Shown: positions 17,903 through 27,700 of the stretch, piece by piece
Position numbering within the stretch: position 1 is the first letter of the stretch
Layout: every line of letters starts with the position of its first letter
NCBI RefSeq assembly: GCF_000296505.1
Contig: NZ_JH815210.1
Location: forward strand, 242,783 to 306,782
Length of the DNA: 64,000 nt
Source: Schaalia turicensis ACS-279-V-Col4
GTDB taxonomy: Bacteria; Actinomycetota; Actinomycetes; Actinomycetales; Actinomycetaceae
Reading direction: 5' to 3'
The notes under the pieces: generated by a model
What the model was told of the DNA's origin: nothing
What the model saw: the letters and a program-made list of their open reading frames with translations, nothing else
Database searches by the model: none
Translations under genes and position numbers: made by a program

Positions 17903-18502
17903 ATGAGACTTTGCGTTATCGGAGACGAACTGGTCACTGGAACTGGTGACCCGCGAGCGCTCGGCTGGATTGGTCGCGTGCTTGCTCGATCAGAGTTTGC
18001 AACGGCTCCAACGGTGATGACATTGGGCGTTCCCGGGGAATCCACGAATAGCCTGGCAGCGCGTTGGGAATCGGAAGTCGGGCTCCGCTTGGGTGCCGAA
18101 GGACCTCGCGGTTTGATTGTCGGTGTTGGTACCGCTGATATTTCAGCGGGTTTAAGCTCGGCTCGTTCGCGCTTGAATCTGGCGAATATCACCGATCGTG
18201 CTGCCTCGCTGGGGATTCCTTGCTTCGTGGTGGGACCTCCACCTCTTGCCGGGAGTGATTCTTCGTCGGTTGCTCAGCTTTCCCGTTCGATGAGTGAAGT
18301 ATGCCAGCGCCGTGGCCTTCCTTACGTTGATACGTACACTCCCCTTGTTGCGCACGATCAGTGGTTTGAAGACATGGCAGCCTCGAGGGCGCGAACGGAT
18401 TCAGGGCTGACGCTTCCCGGCCAGTCCGGATACGCCTTGATGGCGTGGCTCGTACTGCATTCAGGGTGGTACGAATGGACGGGTGCGACGCCTCGCGAGT
18501 AA
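17903..18502 (+). CDS. SGNH/GDSL-fold protein lacking catalytic residues
   Basis: A 199-residue protein beginning MRLCVIGDELVTGTGDPRA, which aligns with block I of SGNH hydrolases (usually GDSL). Here Ser is replaced by Glu at position 9. Block III reads VGVGTADI where GxND is expected, so Asn is missing. The C-terminal LTLPGQSGYALMAWLV replaces the usual D-x-x-H-P-x-x-x-G-Y, so the catalytic His is missing. The fold is probably kept but ordinary esterase activity is unlikely. It follows kgd by 14 bases and may be cotranscribed with it. The function is unknown. Confidence 0.75.
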   Translation: MRLCVIGDELVTGTGDPRALGWIGRVLARSEFATAPTVMTLGVPGESTNSLAARWESEVGLRLGAEGPRGLIVGVGTADISAGLSSARSRLNLANITDRAASLGIPCFVVGPPPLAGSDSSSVAQLSRSMSEVCQRRGLPYVDTYTPLVAHDQWFEDMAASRARTDSGLTLPGQSGYALMAWLVLHSGWYEWTGATPRE

Positions 18503-18525
18503 TGCGAAGGAAACTGATAAAACAA

Positions 18526-18555
18526 AATGCCCGGAGGCTTTAGCCTCCGGGCATT
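18526..18555. terminator. Terminator between the SGNH gene and bL37
   Basis: A 14-base perfect stem (18526-18539 with 18542-18555) lies between convergent genes. On the minus strand it is followed by TTTTGTTTT, giving a good rho-independent terminator for bL37. On the plus strand the T-run is poor. Confidence 0.85.
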
Positions 18556-18569
18556 GCGTTAAAGACGGC

Positions 18570-18644
18570 TCATGCGTTTGGACGCTTGCCGTGGTTCGCA
18601 CCGTGCTTCTTACGATCGCGACGCTTGCGGCCCCTCTTCGACAT
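18570..18644 (-). CDS. 50S ribosomal protein bL37 (24 residues)
   Basis: The minus strand encodes MSKRGRKRRDRKKHGANHGK followed by RPNA and a TGA stop. GAGGAG lies 7-8 bases before the ATG and a terminator follows the gene. The Arg/Lys-rich 24-residue sequence ending NHGKRPNA matches my recollection of bL37, the small large-subunit protein found in mycobacterial ribosomes and conserved in actinobacteria. It is easily missed because of its length. It lies just downstream of the sigR/rsrA pair on the same strand, but with its own intergenic space. Confidence 0.88.
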   Translation of the reverse strand: MSKRGRKRRDRKKHGANHGKRPNA

Positions 18645-18734
18645 GTTGATCTCCTCAAGTTTTGAATTCAACCCTGACAGTTTCCCATAAAAACAGCGGT
18701 TAAGCCAACAGGCTGACCGTCCTAGCGACACACG

Positions 18735-19061
18735 TCACTGCCCTGACGTTTCGACATATACAGATGTTGTTTCAACCTGAACCGATGAGAGGCGAGCAAG
18801 CAGACGGGCTTCGAATCCTTCGGGAAGAGGCTCGTCATCGAAGAAGTGTCGCAACGCGGTTCGCACATGGCGTTCATGGTCTAATTCTTGGGCGCAGTGC
18901 TCGCATCCAGAAGCATGCGCGATCAAGGCAAGGCGTTCGCGTTCGCAGGGGCCTTCGACTGTTCCGGTATCAATGAGCGAGCGACGTTCTTCGCATTCTT
19001 CACAATCCACCAGGGCGAAGAGCGCTTCTCGGAACGCGTCGCATCCGATGGCTTCACTCAT
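18735..19061 (-). CDS. rsrA: Zinc-binding anti-sigma factor (RsrA-like)
   Basis: A 108-residue acidic protein with the ZAS motif H-x3-C-x2-C (HASGCEHC near residues 49-56) and a Cys-rich N-terminal half (CEEC at 20-23). This is the signature of RsrA/RshA-type redox-sensing anti-sigma factors. In the known systems, disulfide stress oxidises the Zn ligands and releases the sigma factor. The ATG at 19061, with AGGAG at proper spacing, overlaps the sigma factor stop by 8 bases. The open frame continues upstream but that part is inside sigR. Confidence 0.9.
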   Translation of the reverse strand: MSEAIGCDAFREALFALVDCEECEERRSLIDTGTVEGPCERERLALIAHASGCEHCAQELDHERHVRTALRHFFDDEPLPEGFEARLLARLSSVQVETTSVYVETSGQ

Positions 19062-19659
19062 TGTTATCTCCTGTAATTCCATATTCTTTGGCAAGGTCTG
19101 CGAGTGTTCGGCGCAGGCTTGCTCGGCCTCTAGAGAGACGCGACATGACGGTTCCAATCGGAATGTCGAGTATGTCGGCAATCTCTTTGTAGCTGAGCGA
19201 TTCAACATCGGCGAGTACAACAACTGCTCGCTGTTCGTCGCTCAGGCTGTGTAATGCTTCTTGAATTTGTGTTGACGGAATCCGAGCGAGAGCCTCGGTT
19301 TCCGCCGATTTCAAAGCAACTGAGTCGTGAGAAGCTGCTTGCATGAGCTGCCAGTCTTCAACGTCTTCGTTAGGCGAGTGTTTGGGTCGACGTTGCGCTT
19401 TGCGATATTCGGAGATGAAGGTGTTCGTCAGTATCCGGTAGAGCCAGGCTTTCAGATTGGTGCCTTGGGCGTATTGATGGAACTTCGCATATGCGCGAAG
19501 ATAGGTCTCTTGTACGAGGTCTTCAGCGTCTGTTCTGTTACCTGTCAGTCGCAGTGCTGCGCGGAAGAGCATTTTTTCGTACGGGATGGCATCGCGGACG
19601 AATGTCTGATCTAGTTCCACTTCTACAAAGGGACGAGAAGCGTTGTCGAAAGTAGTCAT
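19054..19659 (-). CDS. sigR: RNA polymerase sigma factor, ECF family (SigR/SigH type)
   Basis: A 201-residue group 4 sigma factor. Region 2 ([26 protein letters not shown]...) and region 4 ([26 protein letters not shown]...GTVMSRL) are intact. The pairing with an RsrA-like anti-sigma gene identifies the thiol-oxidative stress subgroup (SigR of Streptomyces, SigH of Mycobacterium). I start at the ATG at 19659; a TTG ten codons upstream is possible but has no ribosome site. A matching SigR-type promoter precedes the gene, suggesting autoregulation. Confidence 0.92.
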   Translation of the reverse strand: MTTFDNASRPFVEVELDQTFVRDAIPYEKMLFRAALRLTGNRTDAEDLVQETYLRAYAKFHQYAQGTNLKAWLYRILTNTFISEYRKAQRRPKHSPNEDVEDWQLMQAASHDSVALKSAETEALARIPSTQIQEALHSLSDEQRAVVVLADVESLSYKEIADILDIPIGTVMSRLSRGRASLRRTLADLAKEYGITGDNNE

Positions 19660-19712
19660 CGCTCTTAAGGGTAAGCGTTGGAGACCCAAATCGTGTGGTT
19701 CATACGTCTGTA

Positions 19713-19739
19713 AACGCGTGCGGACGAGGTTTGTATTCC
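19713..19739 (-). promoter_or_regulatory. SigR/SigH-dependent autoregulatory promoter
   Basis: On the minus strand GGAAT (19735-19739) and CGTT (19713-19716) are spaced by exactly 18 bases. This is the consensus known for SigR and SigH promoters. It lies about 55 bases ahead of the sigR ATG, in the divergent space with the DoxX-like gene. Confidence 0.75.
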
Positions 19740-19793
19740 ATAATCAAGCGCGTTGTGGCTCACGAAAACCGCTTTTCATCGGACAATAGAAGC

Positions 19794-20288
19794 ATGAATC
19801 TTCTTCGTGCATGTGCAAGGCCAGCTTTGGCGCTTCCCGCCCTCCTCGATGGCATTTCAGCTCTGCGTGAGCCTGAAGTGCACGTCGAGCGCGCTCACGT
19901 TGTCCGTCCGCTGATGGATACGGTGGCGGGCGAGGCCGCTCCCACCGATGAGCAGCTGACTGTTGCGACGCGGGTTTTAGGTGGCGTGATGCTGGGTGCA
20001 GCCACATGTTTTGCTCTTGGTAAGGCTCCTCGGACAAGCGCTACGGTTCTTGCGACTATTTCGATTCCGATGGCTCTTGTGAATCATCCGCTGTGGACTG
20101 CTCGTAGTCGCGCTGAGCGCCGTGAAATGACCTCTGGAATGGCATCCCGTTTCGCACTTGCTGGAGCATATGCGCTGGCCAGCACGGATCGCGTGGGTGC
20201 CCCGTCAGTGTCATGGCGAGTCAATCAGTGGCAGGCACGCCGTGCCCTAGAACGTGAGAAAGCTCTGGCGACAAAGGTTTCCGCTTGA
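19794..20288 (+). CDS. DoxX-like membrane protein
   Basis: A 164-residue protein with about four hydrophobic segments. The opening (LLRACARPALALPALLDGISALREPE) resembles actinobacterial DoxX-family proteins, where an N-terminal helix is followed by a variable loop with VRP and then paired helices. The start is chosen at the ATG at 19794, because the open frame upstream crosses the sigR promoter and lacks a ribosome site; this ATG has none either. It overlaps aroA by 4 bases, so it heads the aroA-rsgA transcription unit. DoxX relatives have been linked to redox metabolism in mycobacteria, but the role here is not known. Confidence 0.65.
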   Translation: MNLLRACARPALALPALLDGISALREPEVHVERAHVVRPLMDTVAGEAAPTDEQLTVATRVLGGVMLGAATCFALGKAPRTSATVLATISIPMALVNHPLWTARSRAERREMTSGMASRFALAGAYALASTDRVGAPSVSWRVNQWQARRALEREKALATKVSA

Positions 20289-21619
20289 CTTCCCGCCTAT
20301 GGCAGGCGCCCGTAGCATCGGGCACGTTAGATGCAACTATTGAGATCCCCGGGTCGAAGTCGCTGTCGGCTCGTGAGCTTTATCTTGCAGCGACCGCTGA
20401 TTCTCCTTCTTCACTGACCGGGGTTCTTGATTCGCGGGATACTCGATTGTTTATAGACGCCCTTCGACTGTTGGGCGCTGACATTGAGTTTTCCGGCACC
20501 TCGGCGCACGTTGTCCCTCTTGATCCTCAAGCGCCAGAGCACACCGATGAGATCTCCATCGATTGTGGGCTTTCCGGCACGGTGATGCGTTTTATTCCGC
20601 CCTTGGCTGCGCTCAACAGTCGGATCACTCATTTCGATGGTGATGAGGGCGCTCGTCTACGCCCCCTCAAGCCACTCCTGGACGCTCTTGCGCAGTGTGG
20701 TGCCACGATCACCTACCACGGCGAAGAAGGATTCCTGCCTTTCACTATTCAAGGACCACTCCGCCTTCCGGCGGGAGCAACAATCACGGTCGATGCTTGC
20801 GCATCATCACAATTCGTGTCATCCCTGCTGTTGGTTGCGCCTATGCTCAGCCATCCTGTAACGATCAGTGCACTCGGTAAAGTCGTTTCGCTCCCCCACA
20901 TTGAAATGACCTGTCAGACCATGCGAGCGCGCGGATGCGATGTCGAGGAAATAGACGAAGGTGCCCCCGCGTTCCATTCCTGGCATGTCATCAACGAACG
21001 GCCGCGCGGCCTCGTCAATTCGATCGAACCCGACCTGTCGAATGCTGGCCCCTTCCTCGCAGCCGCACTGGTGTGTGGCGGAAAGGTGACGATCCCGCAT
21101 TGGCCCGCCGAAACGACGCAGGCCGGTGACGCATGGCGCGACATTCTTCCACGGCTGGGAGCCGACGTTACTCTGCACGATGGCGCACTGACTGTGAGCG
21201 CGAAGGCCGGCCATATTCGCGGAATCGACGTGGATCTGGCAGACGTCGGGGAACTCACGCCGACGATTGCTGCGCTCACCGTTTTCGCTGATTCACCTTC
21301 GTTTCTACGAGGTATCGGTCATCTGCGAGGTCACGAAACTGACCGTCTAGCCGCTTTGGCAACAGAACTGCGGGCATGTGGTTGCCAGGTCGATGAGGGG
21401 ACAGATTATCTGGCGATCACTCCCCCCACCACTCCAACGCCCGCGCTCCACCACGCCTATGCCGACCACCGAATGGCCACCTTCGCGGCAATCCTAGGAT
21501 TGGGAATTCCGGGCACAACGCTGGACGATATTGCGTGCACATCAAAGACATTGCCCGATTTCCCTTTCATGTGGGCATCGCTTGTCGCTTCAAGCAAGGA
21601 GGCTTCCATTGAGGCGTGA
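20285..21619 (+). CDS. aroA: 3-phosphoshikimate 1-carboxyvinyltransferase (EPSP synthase)
   Basis: A 444-residue enzyme of the shikimate pathway that adds enolpyruvate from PEP to shikimate-3-phosphate. The substrate-binding segments are visible: IPGSKSLSARELYLAA near residue 20 (Lys, Ser, Arg), LSGTVMRF (Arg), ACASSQFVS (Ser-Ser-Gln), LRGHETDRLAAL and ADHRMATFAA. The LRGHETDRL variant is usual in actinobacteria. It starts with TTG at 20285, overlapping the DoxX-like stop, and its 3' end overlaps rsgA. The aroA-rsgA pair is conserved in actinobacteria. Confidence 0.95.
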   Translation: MTSRLWQAPVASGTLDATIEIPGSKSLSARELYLAATADSPSSLTGVLDSRDTRLFIDALRLLGADIEFSGTSAHVVPLDPQAPEHTDEISIDCGLSGTVMRFIPPLAALNSRITHFDGDEGARLRPLKPLLDALAQCGATITYHGEEGFLPFTIQGPLRLPAGATITVDACASSQFVSSLLLVAPMLSHPVTISALGKVVSLPHIEMTCQTMRARGCDVEEIDEGAPAFHSWHVINERPRGLVNSIEPDLSNAGPFLAAALVCGGKVTIPHWPAETTQAGDAWRDILPRLGADVTLHDGALTVSAKAGHIRGIDVDLADVGELTPTIAALTVFADSPSFLRGIGHLRGHETDRLAALATELRACGCQVDEGTDYLAITPPTTPTPALHHAYADHRMATFAAILGLGIPGTTLDDIACTSKTLPDFPFMWASLVASSKEASIEA

Positions 21620-22679
21620 CACTGGAACCGACGATCCGCGCGTCAAAGTTCGCGCAGGAAAGTCAAAGCGTCCACGAACAAAAATTCGCCCAGATTGGTC
21701 TACTTCACCGCTCGGGCACGTCATTGCTATTGATCGTGGGCGATACCGCGTCAGGATGGAGGACGCGACAACTCTGAATGCTGTTCGCGCCAAAGAGCTG
21801 AAGCGCGGATCGGTGATCATGGGTGACCGCGTGCGCGTAACCGGGGACGTTTCGGGACGCGTCGATACGCTGGCTCGAATTGTCGCCGTCGAAGAACGCA
21901 CTTCCATCCTTCGCCGGTCATTGGAAGATGCACCCGACCAACGCGGAGAAAAGGCGATTGTCGCGAACGCGGACACTATGTGTATCGTCGTCGCGCTGGC
22001 CGATCCGCCACCTCGAACCGGCATGATTGACCGATGTTTGGTGGCCGCATATGAAGCCGGAATGACCCCCATCCTCTGCCTCACGAAGTCCGATCTTGGC
22101 GTCCCAAGCGAGCTTCTTGCGACCTATACTCCATTTGGCTTCCGCATTATTGTTACGCAGGCGCTTGAGGGTGGTAAGGCCACTCCCACTGAGGGGCTCG
22201 GGGCATTAAAGGGCGAGCTTGCGGGTCATTTCTCCGTGCTTGTCGGGCATTCGGGTGTCGGAAAGTCAACGCTGATCAATGCGCTGGTTCCTGATGCTCA
22301 CCGCAGTGTCGGGCACGTCAATGAAGTGACGGGACGGGGACGCCATACGTCCACTTCCTCCGAAGCATTCGAACTGCCCGAGGGCGGATGGATTATGGAC
22401 ACGCCCGGCGTCCGTTCTTTCGGCCTGGGGCACGTAGACGAAGAAGACGTTCTGGGAGTATTCCCGGAAGTTGCAGAAGCAACCTCGTGGTGCCTCCCCC
22501 TCTGTTCCCACGCGGAGGGCGAACCGAGTTGCGCAATCGACGCTTGGGTGCGTGGCGAGGCCCCGTTTGAGGCTGTCTGTCATGAAGACTCTGCGCGTCG
22601 CAACGCTATGGCACTGTCAGCGCGTCGCCTGCTTGATGCCGTTAACGCGGCAAAGCAAGCGTCACGCGATGCGCGCTAG
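21609..22679 (+). CDS. rsgA: Ribosome small subunit-dependent GTPase
   Basis: A 356-residue circularly permuted GTPase that acts in 30S subunit maturation. An OB-fold domain (about 30-105) is followed by permuted G motifs: G4 (LTKSD), then G1 GHSGVGKS (about 213-220), then G3 DTPGVRSF (about 263). A C-terminal zinc knuckle (CLPLCSHAEGEPSC, near 294) completes the domain set. The start is TTG at 21609, fixed by AAGGAGG at the right distance; it overlaps the aroA stop by 11 bases. Confidence 0.94.
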   Translation: MRRDTGTDDPRVKVRAGKSKRPRTKIRPDWSTSPLGHVIAIDRGRYRVRMEDATTLNAVRAKELKRGSVIMGDRVRVTGDVSGRVDTLARIVAVEERTSILRRSLEDAPDQRGEKAIVANADTMCIVVALADPPPRTGMIDRCLVAAYEAGMTPILCLTKSDLGVPSELLATYTPFGFRIIVTQALEGGKATPTEGLGALKGELAGHFSVLVGHSGVGKSTLINALVPDAHRSVGHVNEVTGRGRHTSTSSEAFELPEGGWIMDTPGVRSFGLGHVDEEDVLGVFPEVAEATSWCLPLCSHAEGEPSCAIDAWVRGEAPFEAVCHEDSARRNAMALSARRLLDAVNAAKQASRDAR

Positions 22680-22688
22680 AGTGAAGAC

Positions 22689-23486
22689 ATGCCTGAGTCT
22701 CGTTACGCTGATGATCTGAAAATAGCATTGGATCTTGCTGATCACGCTGATAAAATCACAATGGCGCGCTTTCAAGCATCTGATCTTGTTGTTGAGTCAA
22801 AGCCTGATCTCACGCCCGTGTCAGACGCGGATCGTGGTGTCGAAGACATGATCCGCACTGCGTTAGCGACTCGCCGCCCAGATGATGCGATCTACGGAGA
22901 AGAACGCGGTTCGTCTGGGGCGGGGACGCGACGTTGGATCATTGACCCGATCGATGGCACGAAGAACTTTGTGCGCAATGTCCCCGTGTGGGCGACATTG
23001 ATTGCACTGGTTGATGGTTCCGATGTTGTTGTCGGTGTTGTGTCGGCGCCTGCGTTGGGACGACGCTGGTGGGCATCCCAAGGTGGCGGAGCATGGGAAC
23101 AGTTTGGCTCGAATGCCCCTCATACTCTGCACGTTTCCACAATCAATGCCCTGTCGGAGGCGTCGCTATCGTATTCGTCGCTGACGGGTTGGCAGCAAGT
23201 TGGGCGGATCGACGAGTTCGTTGATTTGCACGCTCGCGTTTGGCGCACGCGCGCCTACGGTGATTTCTTCAGCTACATGCTGGTCGCCACCGGCGCTGTT
23301 GACGTCGCTTGTGAACCTGAGCTTGAGCTTTATGACATGGCCGCGCTGGTGCCAATTGTGACTGAAGCAGGTGGGCGCTTTACGTCTTTGTCCGGAGTAG
23401 CAGGCCCCTGGGGAGCGAATGCACTCGCATCAAACGGCTTGCTTCACGACCAGATTCTTGATCATTTCCACTGGCCAAAGGACTAA
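22689..23486 (+). CDS. hisN: Histidinol-phosphatase of the inositol monophosphatase family
   Basis: A 265-residue member of the IMPase family with the metal motifs [21 protein letters not shown] (about 86-101) and a C-terminal [17 protein letters not shown]. The overall pattern, particularly [13 protein letters not shown] near the N-terminus, fits actinobacterial HisN, the last phosphatase of histidine synthesis. A general inositol-phosphate phosphatase is the alternative. It follows rsgA after 9 bases and is probably in the same operon. Confidence 0.85.
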   Translation: MPESRYADDLKIALDLADHADKITMARFQASDLVVESKPDLTPVSDADRGVEDMIRTALATRRPDDAIYGEERGSSGAGTRRWIIDPIDGTKNFVRNVPVWATLIALVDGSDVVVGVVSAPALGRRWWASQGGGAWEQFGSNAPHTLHVSTINALSEASLSYSSLTGWQQVGRIDEFVDLHARVWRTRAYGDFFSYMLVATGAVDVACEPELELYDMAALVPIVTEAGGRFTSLSGVAGPWGANALASNGLLHDQILDHFHWPKD

Positions 23487-23537
23487 TCCGTCGAGAGTGC
23501 AATTCGGTTTGTACACGGTATGCCTCACACTAGAAGC

Positions 23538-24758
23538 ATGCAGATTCTTCACACATCGGATTGGCACGTTGGGCGCACGCTTCACGGCGAGTCCCTATCT
23601 GACTCCATTGATGCCTTCTTTACCTGGTTAAAGGAACTGGTTATCCAGCGCAAAGTCGATGTTGTTCTGATTAGTGGCGATGTTTTTGACCGTAGCGTCC
23701 CACCGGTTCATGCAGTACGCCAGTTGTCCCGCTACTTGACCGATTTGGCTGGTCATACGCGCATTATTCTGACGTCCGGGAATCACGATGGCCCCATTCG
23801 TTTGGGAATGTTCTCTGATCTTCTCAGCGATTCACTTGTCATAGAGACTGAACCGGAACGAATCGGCACTGCGATTGAGTGTGGCACTTTCGACGACGGT
23901 GCGTTGATCTATCCCGTGCCTTATCTTGAACCTGACCTTGTTCGTCAGATCCTGTCCGATCAAGAGATCGATGAAGAAACCTCACTGCCTGTTCCCCTGG
24001 CGCGCTCACACGAAGCCGTAATGGGGGCAGCGCTGCGTCGAATCCATAACGACCTGCGTAAACGCCGCGCTCAGGGTGATGTGCGTCCGGCGATTGCGAT
24101 GCCTCATGCATTTATCACCGGCGGTAGCGCATCGGATTCAGAGCGCAATATCGAAGTCGGTGGCGTTGCTCATGTGCCGGCGGGAATCTTTGACACGCTT
24201 GGCGGGAAAAACGCACCGGTGGCACACCTTGCATACGTCGCAGCTGGGCACCTGCACCGTCCTCAACAGATTTCAGGAACCGTTGTTCCCGTGTTCTATT
24301 CGGGTTCACCAGTCGCATATTCTTTCTCGGAATATCGGGTAACCAAGCGCGTGTACTTGCTGGACACCGATGCAGTGGACGAAGCGGGATACCTTCACCC
24401 GCAGCCGATTGCTATTCCTGTTCATCGTTCGATTGCTGTTCTACGCGGAACGATGGATCAGCTGATCACCGACCCTGACCCGAATGATCAAGCATCCTAT
24501 TGCTCCATCACGGTGACCGATGATCTTCGACCCGATCGTATGATCCCACGGTTGAAAACGATCTATCCGTACGCGTTGATCATCCAGCACGAGTCATCGC
24601 TTACTCCGCCGTCTCACACGGGAGTATCTGCGGTTTCGTCTCGTAGCGATACTGAAATCTCTCTCGAGTTTTTTGAGCTCTTAGGCGGAGCAAAACTCAC
24701 CGACACCGAGAGAGGCATCATTCAAGACACGTGGGAACAAGTAAGGAAGCAGGCCTGA
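23538..24758 (+). CDS. sbcD: Exonuclease subunit SbcD
   Basis: A 406-residue Mre11-type nuclease. Phosphoesterase motifs are in order: HTSDWHVG (about 4-11), SGDVFDRSVP (about 49), GNHDGP (about 83) and a later GHLH (about 236). With SbcC it cuts hairpins and blocked DNA ends. I start at the ATG at 23538, because Mre11/SbcD proteins normally open M-x-I-L-H-T-S-D-W-H; an ATG six codons upstream is also in frame. Neither has a good ribosome site. sbcC follows one base after the stop. Confidence 0.92.
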   Translation: MQILHTSDWHVGRTLHGESLSDSIDAFFTWLKELVIQRKVDVVLISGDVFDRSVPPVHAVRQLSRYLTDLAGHTRIILTSGNHDGPIRLGMFSDLLSDSLVIETEPERIGTAIECGTFDDGALIYPVPYLEPDLVRQILSDQEIDEETSLPVPLARSHEAVMGAALRRIHNDLRKRRAQGDVRPAIAMPHAFITGGSASDSERNIEVGGVAHVPAGIFDTLGGKNAPVAHLAYVAAGHLHRPQQISGTVVPVFYSGSPVAYSFSEYRVTKRVYLLDTDAVDEAGYLHPQPIAIPVHRSIAVLRGTMDQLITDPDPNDQASYCSITVTDDLRPDRMIPRLKTIYPYALIIQHESSLTPPSHTGVSAVSSRSDTEISLEFFELLGGAKLTDTERGIIQDTWEQVRKQA

Positions 24759-24759
24759 T

Positions 24760-27700
24760 ATGAAGCTGATTCGTATCGAGTTCGCAGGAATCGGCCCTTT
24801 CTCTGGAAAGGAAACGATCGATTTCACCCGATTCGACGACTCCGGTTTGTTCCTGCTTGAAGGACCCACCGGGGCCGGAAAATCAACAATTCTTGATGCG
24901 ATTACATTTGCATTGTACGGAATTGTTGCGCGCGGAAGCGACTCAACGAAGGATCGCTTGCGTTCTGACCATGTTCCGGCCAAAGCGAAGTCCTATGTCG
25001 AACTAGTCTTTGAAGTCTCCGAAGGTTTCTTCAAGGTCTACCGAGAACCCACATATATCCCCGAGGGCAATAAGACTGCGCGTAACGGGCAGTTGACGTT
25101 GATTCAGGTACACCCCGTCGAATCAGCCGATGGTCATTTTACCTACGTTGATGGGGATCCCGTCGGCCGTAACGCCGCCGAGATGAATCAGTGGATCACG
25201 CAAGCGGTTGGTCTGACAAAAGACCAGTTCGTTCAAACCGTTGTTCTTCCTCAAGGAAAGTTCGCTGATTTCTTGATGGCAAAGTCAGAGCAACGTGAAG
25301 CGCTTCTGAAAGATATTTTCAACACTCATCTTTTTACGACCTTCCAAAAGAAGCTTGCTGAAGTATCAAAACAACATTCAGATGACGTAGTAGAGGCAGA
25401 ACGCGAGGTCACCCGTCGTTTCAGCGATCTGGAGAGCCTGTACGGACACCTTCAGGACTTCATTCGCCCCGCAGATGCTGATTCTTCCCACGATTCTCCT
25501 TTCTTAGCTTCACAGGATTCCCCCTCATCATTTGCGGATGTCGATCCTCTTGACCCCGATTCACAGCAGGCATCGACGCTGGCGATCACTCTCGCCCAGA
25601 GTGCTCATCGCGTATGCGATGAAGAAGAAGCCAAGCTCCCTGGGTTGATCGATATAGCCGAAGCATGTCACCGCGAGCTCGAAGCTACCCGCGCCTTGAA
25701 CTCCTTGGTTGAAGAACGCATGGAACTCCAATCTCACTTGGAGATGCTGATGGAGCGCGCTTTGATCATTGATCAGTACAAGAAGCGTCATTCCGATGCT
25801 CTTATTGCTTCCTCGCTCTCTGGGCCGGTTCGTCAATTCACCGACGCTCGCGACTATATGTCAGTCAAAAATACCGAGCTTCTCACTGCGCATCGTCAGC
25901 TTCGCTCACGGTTCACGACCCTTTCGCATATTGAGGAAGATTCTCTTTCCTCTCACATGGTTGACGAGCTTTTAGAAGAACTCAGCACCATTGTGGAAGC
26001 TCTCAGTGCCAAGAAAGCAACTCTTGAGAACCTCACGTCACTCGAGCAAGAACTCAGTAATGAACGCGAAGAACAAGAGGCATTAACAGCCTCAATTGCT
26101 GTACTCACCCAGAAACGCACCCAGCTTGAAGACCAGCTTTCCCAGCTTCCCAAAATGCGTGAAAGCGCCCTTCAGGGACGCGAAAACATGTTGAAAGACT
26201 TGGAGCTCTTCGCAACAGGCGAACGCGACATGGCGCTCTTACAACCGCGTTACCAGGCTGCATGTGAAGTCGCTGAGCATATCGAAATCCTCAAGATCAG
26301 GGCTAAGAACATTCAAAGTGCTCGTCGCCGGGCGCAAGAAGCTAACATCGCTTCCCTCCAAGCACATATGCGGTGGATGGATCACGCCAGTGGCAGTCTT
26401 GCCACCCAGCTTGAAGACGGCAAGCCCTGCCCTGTTTGTGGTTCGGTGGAGCATCCAGCTCCGGCACGTATCGACCAGACGGACGCTGTCACCCTCGAAG
26501 ACCTTGATGCTGTCGATCAGGCGCGTTCGAAAGCAGAGCAGGAATTGAACGAAGCACATATGCTTCACGCTCAGACCAACCAAGCCATAGCGAGCGGAAA
26601 CACAATTGCACGTGCGGATAAAGCTTCGTTGGAACTCGAAATCAAGAATGCTCAAGAAAGAATCGACAAGCATTCAGCGTTGTCTCAAACGATCAAGGAA
26701 CTTGATCAGGCTCTGGCCGAACTTGAGCAGAACATTAGCCGTGTGAAAGACGAGCTCGCTGAAACCAAGGTTGAAATTGGCAAGGCGCAGACACAACACT
26801 CTTCGCTTGCCCAATCAATCGATACGAAGCAGGCTCGGTGTGAAGAAGGCCGTGGAACCTTTGAATCAATCGAAGCGCATCTGGCGAATGTCAGCGATTC
26901 TTTGACTGAAGCTCGCACGCATCACAAGCACCTCCAAGAGTGGAATCAAAGCTATGCGCGCCTTGAAACTACAACGAATGCGCTGACGCAGGCTCTCACT
27001 GATTCGCCGTGCGCTTCCATCGAGGAAGCCCTCGCTTTCGTTGATTCACATTTCATCGCTGGCGAAGAGCTCCGTGCATTAAAGGACCAGATTGACTCCC
27101 ATCAGAGTGATCTTCAGATAACGCGAAACCAACTCCTGGACAAACGTCTTGCCAATGTTGCTGATCGAAGTGTGCAGTCTACGGCGGCCTTGGAAGAAGC
27201 GGATACCAATGCGACGGCTGCGCGCGATGCCATGCAACACCGCTGTGGTCAGCTCAGTGCTCTTGTGGGACAGATTGACGATGCTCACACGCACTTTAAG
27301 ACCGCCGTGGCAGAGCTCGACCATGTCCGAGCAGAAGTTGCTCCGTACCAGCGTCTTGTGAATATCGTCAACGGTGGATCTCTCAATCTCAGTTCGACTC
27401 CCCTATCATCATGGGTGCTAGTGTCGCGTCTCAATGAGGTTTTGGATGCGACGAATCCTCGTCTCAACGCATTCTCCGGTGGTCGCTACCAACTGATCTG
27501 CAGGCCAGAAGATGGCACTCGTTCAAAGAAGTCTGGGTTGGGGTTGGCAATTCACGATCTGGAAACAGACCACATTCGCAAGACCCAAACGTTGTCCGGT
27601 GGCGAAACGTTCTATACCTCTCTCGCACTGGCGTTGGGGTTGGTTGACATTGTCACTGCTGAATCGGGGGGCACGGAAATCAAATCGATGTTCATCGATG

